From: Pacificimonas aurantium
GTDB taxonomy: Bacteria; Pseudomonadota; Alphaproteobacteria; Sphingomonadales; Sphingomonadaceae
DNA length: 64,000 nt
Assembly: GCF_020092905.1 (NCBI RefSeq)
Contig: NZ_JAGSGB010000001.1
Span: forward strand, 372,001-436,000
Direction of reading: 5' to 3'
Shown here: in pieces, positions 59,239 to 64,000 of the stretch
Layout of the letters: each line of letters opens with the position of its first letter
Numbering within the stretch: the stretch's first letter is position 1
Notes under the pieces: model-generated
Database searches by the model: none
What the model saw: only the letters and a program-made list of their open reading frames with translations
What the model was told of the DNA's origin: nothing
Made by a program: the position numbers and the translations under genes

Positions 59239-60531
59239 TCAGGCGCGCCGCTGGATAAAGAGGGAGGACCCGAACAGGACCGCCGTCCAGAAGAGATAGC
59301 CGAAGTAGATATCCCCGGTCTGCGCGAGCTGCAGATTTCCGACCATGTAGAGAAGCGTGTAAATGTTGTACACGAACAGCGTCTTGGCAATGTAACAGCC
59401 GGTTTGGGACACGGACCTGTAGAGGCGCCGAGTGTACCAGCCGAAGGCCAGAAAGAAAACGGGAACGAGCCAGAGCCCAAAGTCATTGCCGAGCTGGACG
59501 AAACCGGTGCTCCATGCACCGCGGGAGGTCCAGCCCAGATAGTCTAGCTGCTGCACGATGCCGGCATCGCAGTTCATTCCAAACTGCTCTGCCAGATAGG
59601 TCAGCGGCCGCGAATGACCGTAGAAGGGGCAGAAGGACATGGCGCCCTCAACGGCTGCTTCGAGCCCGTTGAAGCCGTGAGTGAGATAGCGATAGCCCAT
59701 GATGAAGAGGAAGGTGAAGGGGTCCTCGATATAGTCATTGAGGTAGATGCAGCTGTTGGTGTTCTGAAAACAATGGAAGGTCAGCTGGGCCAGCCGTTCG
59801 GTCTTGCGGAACACAAACGCAGCGAGAATGAAGACCAGCCCCGCTCCGCCCACGATATAGGGCCAGATCGCGACACGCCCTGCCTTCGAGCGGTCTCCCT
59901 GCGGGCGGTCGATCGGCAGCAGAAGCGACGCGAACACCAGGATCGCGATGTCGAACAGCTCCTTGTCGGTACCGCGAGCAATCGAAAACACGACGGCACA
60001 GCCAAAAGCGAGCCCGCACGAGATCAGCCCGATCCTGCGTTCGCGATAGAGAATGATCGCCAAGGGTAGAAACAGGACGAGCAGCCAGCTGAAGATGGCT
60101 TTGAACGCCAGCAGTTCTATGCGCTCGGACCTGTCTGCCGCGAGAGAGTCATGCATCTGGGAATAGGCCGAGGCCGGATCAAAGATCAGGCCGGGGACTT
60201 CCAGAAGCGATACGCCCGCGTAGGTACTGACATTCAGCGGGAGAATTATGAAATTCAGAAGCAACGAGGCGAGGAACAGCCGCTTGGCGGTCCGGCTACT
60301 ACTGATCAGCGGTGTAAACTGCCCGCGCCCAAAGGCCGCCCCCACGCCGAAACAGAAGATCGTCAAGGCAAGGAATATCAGTACCTTAATCAGGCTGTCC
60401 GCTGGCGGATAGATGTCATACGGGTCGAAAAGATACAGCGCGAAACAGGATAGCCAGAACGCGATCGAGACGTTGAACCAGCGCCATTCGAGAATGCGCG
60501 TCACGCTAGTGGGGGCCGTGCGTGCGTCCAT
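59239..60531 (-). CDS. O-antigen/capsule polymerase (Wzy-like), 430 aa
   Basis: Polytopic, with about eleven hydrophobic segments and a large periplasmic loop (about 260-350, FTFLFIMGYRYLTHGFNGLEAAVEGAMSFCPFYGHSRPLTYLAEQFGMNCDAG) before the last helices, typical of Wzy. Such polymerases have little sequence conservation, so this rests on topology and position beside the flippase. It is divergent from the sulfotransferase gene. Confidence 0.7.
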   Translation of the reverse strand: MDARTAPTSVTRILEWRWFNVSIAFWLSCFALYLFDPYDIYPPADSLIKVLIFLALTIFCFGVGAAFGRGQFTPLISSSRTAKRLFLASLLLNFIILPLNVSTYAGVSLLEVPGLIFDPASAYSQMHDSLAADRSERIELLAFKAIFSWLLVLFLPLAIILYRERRIGLISCGLAFGCAVVFSIARGTDKELFDIAILVFASLLLPIDRPQGDRSKAGRVAIWPYIVGGAGLVFILAAFVFRKTERLAQLTFHCFQNTNSCIYLNDYIEDPFTFLFIMGYRYLTHGFNGLEAAVEGAMSFCPFYGHSRPLTYLAEQFGMNCDAGIVQQLDYLGWTSRGAWSTGFVQLGNDFGLWLVPVFFLAFGWYTRRLYRSVSQTGCYIAKTLFVYNIYTLLYMVGNLQLAQTGDIYFGYLFWTAVLFGSSLFIQRRA

Positions 60532-60645
60532 GGCTGGTATGCTTCCCTATCCGGCCGGGGAAAATAAGGTCAGTCAGGCTACCGTAGGCGCCTGCTCTCG
60601 GGTATCAGCCTCTGCGCGGCTTTCCTAGACCCGGCGAGTGAACCC

Positions 60646-61509
60646 CTGACTCTCTTCATACATATCGGCCAGCCGAAGACGGCGACTACGACGCTCCAAT
60701 ATGCCATTCTGGACCAGCCGGCCAACCAGCATATCTATCTGGGGAAGTACCGGTCTGCCGAGAGCGCGGTGCACCGGGAGGTCAACCGACTGCTCGAAAC
60801 CGGCAAATCGGCTCTTCGCGCGGAACTGGAGGCTGCGGGGGCGGGCACGCCGGAGCCTTCGCCGCTCATCTACTCCAACGAGATGCTGCTGGTGGATGGA
60901 AATCTGCGCTGGCAGGAAAAGCTCCGCCTTATCGGCGAAGAGCTAGCAGCAATGGATCCCGTCTTTCTCGTCACGTGCCGCAAGCCGCCGGCGCTTCTTC
61001 GATCGCTCTACGCCGAGCTACAGGTCAGTGGGGGGTATCGAACATTCTCCGCTTTCCTCCGATCCAATCAGGCGGCGATTGCGGACCTCGAGACGGTGGA
61101 CGCGGAACTGGCCCGCTTCGGCGACAGATACTATGTCGACTTCGACGTGCTCACCGGCACGCGCTTTTCAATCCTCCGCGACGTGACGGCGGACATCACG
61201 ATCCCCGCGGATTTCGGCGCGGAAAACCAGCGTGGATCCACGGCAGCGGGAATCGTGACCCGAAAATACACTCTGCGTGAGCGGATCGCGAGCCTCCCGG
61301 GGGCCAAGGCGGCTAGGAGACTCCTTCCAGGAGGCCTGCGCAGGCGGCTCGCCAGCACTTTGGAGGCCGTTTCGCTCGGCGACCGAGGGGTCATCCCCTA
61401 CGAAACGGCCGAGGAGGTCGATCCGGGTCTGTTGGAGTCCTTTTCTTCCTTCATGGCGGAGGACCGGGCGGACGGGATCGTCCGCCGCGAAAAACGCGCC
61501 GGCGGCTAG
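60646..61509 (+). CDS. Sulfotransferase-like protein, non-canonical CTG start proposed, 287 aa
   Basis: The phosphosulfate-binding motif IHIGQPKTATTTLQ (5'-PSB-like) occurs at residues about 5-18 only if translation begins before 60769. In that frame there is no ATG, GTG or TTG between the stop at 60565-60567 and this motif; the CTG at 60646 gives MTLFIHIGQPKTATTTLQ, a natural length. A weak ggcgag lies about 8 nt upstream. The downstream ATG/GTG at 60769 would delete the motif. Downstream FLVTCRKPPALLRSLYAELQ resembles the 3'-phosphate motif region. The enzyme would transfer sulfate from PAPS to a sugar. A sequencing error near the start is the alternative. Confidence 0.7.
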   Translation: MTLFIHIGQPKTATTTLQYAILDQPANQHIYLGKYRSAESAVHREVNRLLETGKSALRAELEAAGAGTPEPSPLIYSNEMLLVDGNLRWQEKLRLIGEELAAMDPVFLVTCRKPPALLRSLYAELQVSGGYRTFSAFLRSNQAAIADLETVDAELARFGDRYYVDFDVLTGTRFSILRDVTADITIPADFGAENQRGSTAAGIVTRKYTLRERIASLPGAKAARRLLPGGLRRRLASTLEAVSLGDRGVIPYETAEEVDPGLLESFSSFMAEDRADGIVRREKRAGG

Positions 61510-62558
61510 TGCCGGTTCAGCAGTCGCGGCAGGTTCGCGGCGAAGTCCGCTACTTCGGTTTCCACCCGTTCGAGGTAGCGCCGACGCCGTTCCGGGAAGG
61601 CCTGATGAAGGGCAGACAGCCGCTCTTCGGTCACTTCGTCCACTCGTAACCCGATCCCGTCCGCATCGAACAGGCGATCGAGTGCCGGCGTCCTAGGGCC
61701 TTCGAAGAGAACGGGAATCCCAGCGAGAAGGTAGGACATCGTTTTCGACGGGAAGAATGGCATGTCGAACCGCGGGTCGATGCTGACGAGACCGAAGTCC
61801 AGCCTTCCCAGTTCGCTGTACAATTTCTCGAGGGGGAGAAAGCCGCGCTCCTTGAGCGTCAGGCGCCCCTCGGCTTGCGCAAGCTGCACAAGAGCGGGCG
61901 GGATGTCGCTGGATGTGAACAGGTGAAGCTCGACCTCGCCGCGGCAGCTATCGAGCACTTGCCGAACCGTTGATGGAAGATCGCGAAGCGGATTGATCTG
62001 CCCTGCCCAGGCCAGTCGCAGCGGATCCGACGGACGGCGGGGTTGGCCGAGTGCAGGACGTGGCTCCTCCACGGTCCACATCGGAACAACTCTGACATTG
62101 CCGGCGCCCTTCCTGCGAACATGCTGGAGGTAATCCTCGCTGTTCACCAGGACTAGGTCCGACAGCGCATATGCGGCATTCTCGAGCTTCGAAAGGCACC
62201 AGGAAAGCAGCCGGTGCCGGCTCGCCCACCCCAAACTCTCAGGGTAGATATCCCAGATCACCAGAATGATCGGCCGGCCTGTCAGCTTGGCCGCCAGGAG
62301 GGTGGGCAATGAAAACGCCGCGGCGCTGTGGCTCAAGACCATGGCGTGCCGAAAGAGTGCGGCCACATTGCCAATTTCGCTCCTTAGGGCGGAGACAAGT
62401 TTGGCAACTCTGCCAGACGGCAGACCGCGCGGCCTGACTTCGTAAGGCATGACGCGGCCGATATAGGTGCCCAAAGCCAATAACAGCTGTGTGGTCGTCT
62501 GGTTCGCACCACCATTGCTGAGGACAAGCAGGGACGACGCTTTCGCCTGACAGGCCAC
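61506..62558 (-). CDS. GT4-type glycosyltransferase, 350 aa
   Basis: GT-B enzyme with an N-terminal acceptor region (LLVLSNGGANQTTTQLLLALGTY), a central IILVIWDIYPESLGWASRHRLLSWCLSKLENAAYALSDLVLVNSEDYLQHV and C-terminal donor part LRLAWAGQINPLRDL ... FGLVSIDPRFDMPFFPSKTMSYLLAGIPVLFEG. It adds a sugar to the lipid-linked unit on the cytoplasmic side. Convergent with the sulfotransferase gene, sharing 4 bases. The upstream aminotransferase gene follows with a 6-base gap. Confidence 0.8.
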   Translation of the reverse strand: MACQAKASSLLVLSNGGANQTTTQLLLALGTYIGRVMPYEVRPRGLPSGRVAKLVSALRSEIGNVAALFRHAMVLSHSAAAFSLPTLLAAKLTGRPIILVIWDIYPESLGWASRHRLLSWCLSKLENAAYALSDLVLVNSEDYLQHVRRKGAGNVRVVPMWTVEEPRPALGQPRRPSDPLRLAWAGQINPLRDLPSTVRQVLDSCRGEVELHLFTSSDIPPALVQLAQAEGRLTLKERGFLPLEKLYSELGRLDFGLVSIDPRFDMPFFPSKTMSYLLAGIPVLFEGPRTPALDRLFDADGIGLRVDEVTEERLSALHQAFPERRRRYLERVETEVADFAANLPRLLNRH

Positions 62559-62564
62559 CCCAGC

Positions 62565-63695
62565 TTAGCCCTCCAAGGCCGCGCGCACGACAGAAATCAC
62601 TTCGTCCTGTTCGGCGTCGGTCATGTCGCTGGAAGACGGCAGGCAGAGACCGTTGGCGAACAGGCTCTCGTCGAAGCCGCGTCCGACATAGCGGCTACCC
62701 TCGAACAGCGGCTGCATATGCATCGGCTTCCACAGCGGACGAGACTCGATTTCATGATCGAGCAAGGCAAGCCGGATGTCCTCGCGGCTGACGCCGGCCT
62801 CGGCGGGGTCGATCTGCATGGCGGTGAGCCAGCGGGTGGCCTTCGACCAGGACGGTTCGGGCATAAAGGCAATGCCCGGCATACCGCCCAGCGCCGCCTC
62901 GTAAGTCGCGAAGATCTCCCGCCGGCGCGCAGCCCGCGCGTCGAGCACTTCCAACTGGCCAAGCCCGATCGCCGCGGGGATATTCCCCATGCGGTAATTG
63001 AAGCCGTAGACCGAATGCTCATAGTGCGGTGCCGGGTCGCGCGCCTGGGTCGACAGGAAGCGCGCTCTGTCGATGAAGTGCCGATCCCTCGAGACGAGCA
63101 TGCCGCCGCCGCCGGTGGTGATGATCTTGTTGCCGTTGAAAGACAGGATGGACATCGTTCCCCCCGTCCCGGCCTTCCGCCCTCGACCGAACTCGGCGCC
63201 GGCCGATTCCGCACTGTCGACGATCAACGGAACGCCGTACTCGGCCGCCAGCGCCTCCAACCGGTCCAAATGGCAGCTCTGACCATACAGGTCGGTAGGC
63301 ACAATCGCTGCCGGAAGGTCGCCGGTCTTCGCGGCGGCCTTCAATTCGGCCTCGACGAGGTCCGGACAGAGGGTCCAGCTTCCTGGGTCGAGGTCGAAGA
63401 AAACCGGCTCCGCGCGCTCATAGAGAATGGGGAAACAGCCCCCCGCGAACGTCATGGAGGAGACCCAGACCTTCGCTCCGGGCGAGAGATCGAGCATATG
63501 CAGCGCGAGATGCAGGGCGGCGGACCCGCTGGAAAGCCCCAGGCAGTCAACGCCTTCGCCCAGATACTCTGCGAACCGCTCCTCGAACTCCTGGAGCTGC
63601 GGCCCGAGAGGCGCGATGAAGTTGCTATCGAACGCAGCATCCACATAGCTACGTTCAGCACCGCCCATATGCGGCCGCGAGAGCCAGATACGCAT
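62565..63695 (-). CDS. DegT/DnrJ/EryC1-family sugar aminotransferase, 376 aa
   Basis: PLP-enzyme layout: GAERSYVDAAFDSNFIAPLGPQLQEFEERFAEYLG at the start, LGLSSGSAALHLALHML, VPTDLYGQSCHLDRLEALAAEYGVPLIVDSAESAGAEF (PLP-phosphate Asp) and SFNGNKIITTGGGGMLVS with the Schiff-base Lys in NGNK (about 185-189). It aminates a nucleotide keto-sugar, giving an amino sugar for the polysaccharide. Its start overlaps the end of the partial sulfotransferase gene. Confidence 0.88.
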   Translation of the reverse strand: MRIWLSRPHMGGAERSYVDAAFDSNFIAPLGPQLQEFEERFAEYLGEGVDCLGLSSGSAALHLALHMLDLSPGAKVWVSSMTFAGGCFPILYERAEPVFFDLDPGSWTLCPDLVEAELKAAAKTGDLPAAIVPTDLYGQSCHLDRLEALAAEYGVPLIVDSAESAGAEFGRGRKAGTGGTMSILSFNGNKIITTGGGGMLVSRDRHFIDRARFLSTQARDPAPHYEHSVYGFNYRMGNIPAAIGLGQLEVLDARAARRREIFATYEAALGGMPGIAFMPEPSWSKATRWLTAMQIDPAEAGVSREDIRLALLDHEIESRPLWKPMHMQPLFEGSRYVGRGFDESLFANGLCLPSSSDMTDAEQDEVISVVRAALEG

Positions 63696-64000
63696 CAGGC
63701 AGGGAGGTCCTTTCCGTAGCCGAGCCGCTCGAGCGGTTCCTTCATGATAGCCATCAACTGATTGGCCTGCGCGCCGAGCGAGCGCCGCCCCCTGCCCACG
63801 GACCGGCGCGACACAGCCGCGGTCGCTTCCGAGATTGCCCGGCGATCAGTATGCTCGCCAAGGAAATCGAGGATTTTCGAGACGGCCGCATCCGGATCCT
63901 CGACGAGCGATTCGTAGCGGATGCGGACCAGCTTCTCGGGCGGCATCTCGGCAAAAGCATCAGCGCTGCGCTCAACGCACTTCGACCATTGGTGGGCGCA
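63695..64000 (-). CDS. Sulfotransferase C-terminal part (cut by window end)
   Basis: The reading frame continues past the window edge: the 18 codons before the first Met are open and read CAHQWSKCVERSADAFAEM. VRIRYESLVEDPDAAVSKILDFLG is the family pattern around the RYE/RYExLV motif of PAPS sulfotransferases. The N-terminal PAPS motif must lie outside. Second sulfotransferase-like gene of the locus. Confidence 0.75.
   Translation of the reverse strand, partial: CAHQWSKCVERSADAFAEMPPEKLVRIRYESLVEDPDAAVSKILDFLGEHTDRRAISEATAAVSRRSVGRGRRSLGAQANQLMAIMKEPLERLGYGKDLPA

Noticed and set aside
1-64000. CRISPR arrays, rRNA and complete tRNA genes
   Set aside because: I saw no regular spaced repeats and no RNA gene that could be folded convincingly.

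Overview
The window is high-GC alphaproteobacterial chromosome. The gene set, the TauE/TIGR02186 pair and the N4-receptor-type (NfrA/NfrB-like) genes point to a sphingomonad. This is inference from gene content; no rRNA or tRNA is present to confirm it.

Region 1 (1 to about 18643) is the late half of a transposable, Mu-like prophage. Head genes follow the Mu plan: protease with a nested scaffold start, decoration protein, major capsid, gp36-like, gpG-like and gp37-like proteins. The tail is siphovirus-like: tube, tail chaperone with a -1 frameshift site, a 991-residue tape measure, a long tip/fibre protein and small tip proteins. A lysis cassette closes it. No sheath, portal, terminase or transposase is in the window, so the left part lies upstream. 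A lower-GC cargo block (about 450-1750) carrying a small protein and a ClpP/SppA-fold serine protease sits among the head genes. The right end appears to fall near 18643, inside an NfrB-like glycosyltransferase gene that has lost its 5' end.

Region 2 (18644-36945) is core chromosome. It holds NfrB/NfrA-like remnants, a TauE permease with its TIGR02186 partner, a HerA-type ATPase, an acidic lipoprotein, an M19 dipeptidase, a KUP potassium transporter, alanine dehydrogenase, a PaaI thioesterase next to a nitronate-monooxygenase-like protein, an M16 double-unit protease, a SixA-like phosphatase, and a pncC-nadE pair for NAD recycling.

Region 3 (37088-52709) is housekeeping and envelope: YggT, FolD, MarC, a three-gene membrane-glycosylation operon (FAD oxidoreductase, GtrA, GT-C-like protein), argG behind a structured leader with a terminator, a fatty-acid hydroxylase, a cyclopropane synthase, RlpA, an M20 amidohydrolase, a flavin disulfide reductase, MsrB, PurB and RadC. 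An unexplained intergenic segment before msrB has two hairpins whose loops contain runs of 9 and 13 G.

Region 4 (52889-64000) is a surface-polysaccharide locus. FnlA/B/C make UDP-N-acetyl-L-fucosamine; a phosphoglycosyl transferase and a GT4 enzyme start the repeat unit; a flippase and a polymerase process it. Another glycosyltransferase, a sugar aminotransferase and two sulfotransferase-like genes (one with no canonical start codon, one cut by the window edge) suggest a sulfated, amino-sugar-containing polymer.
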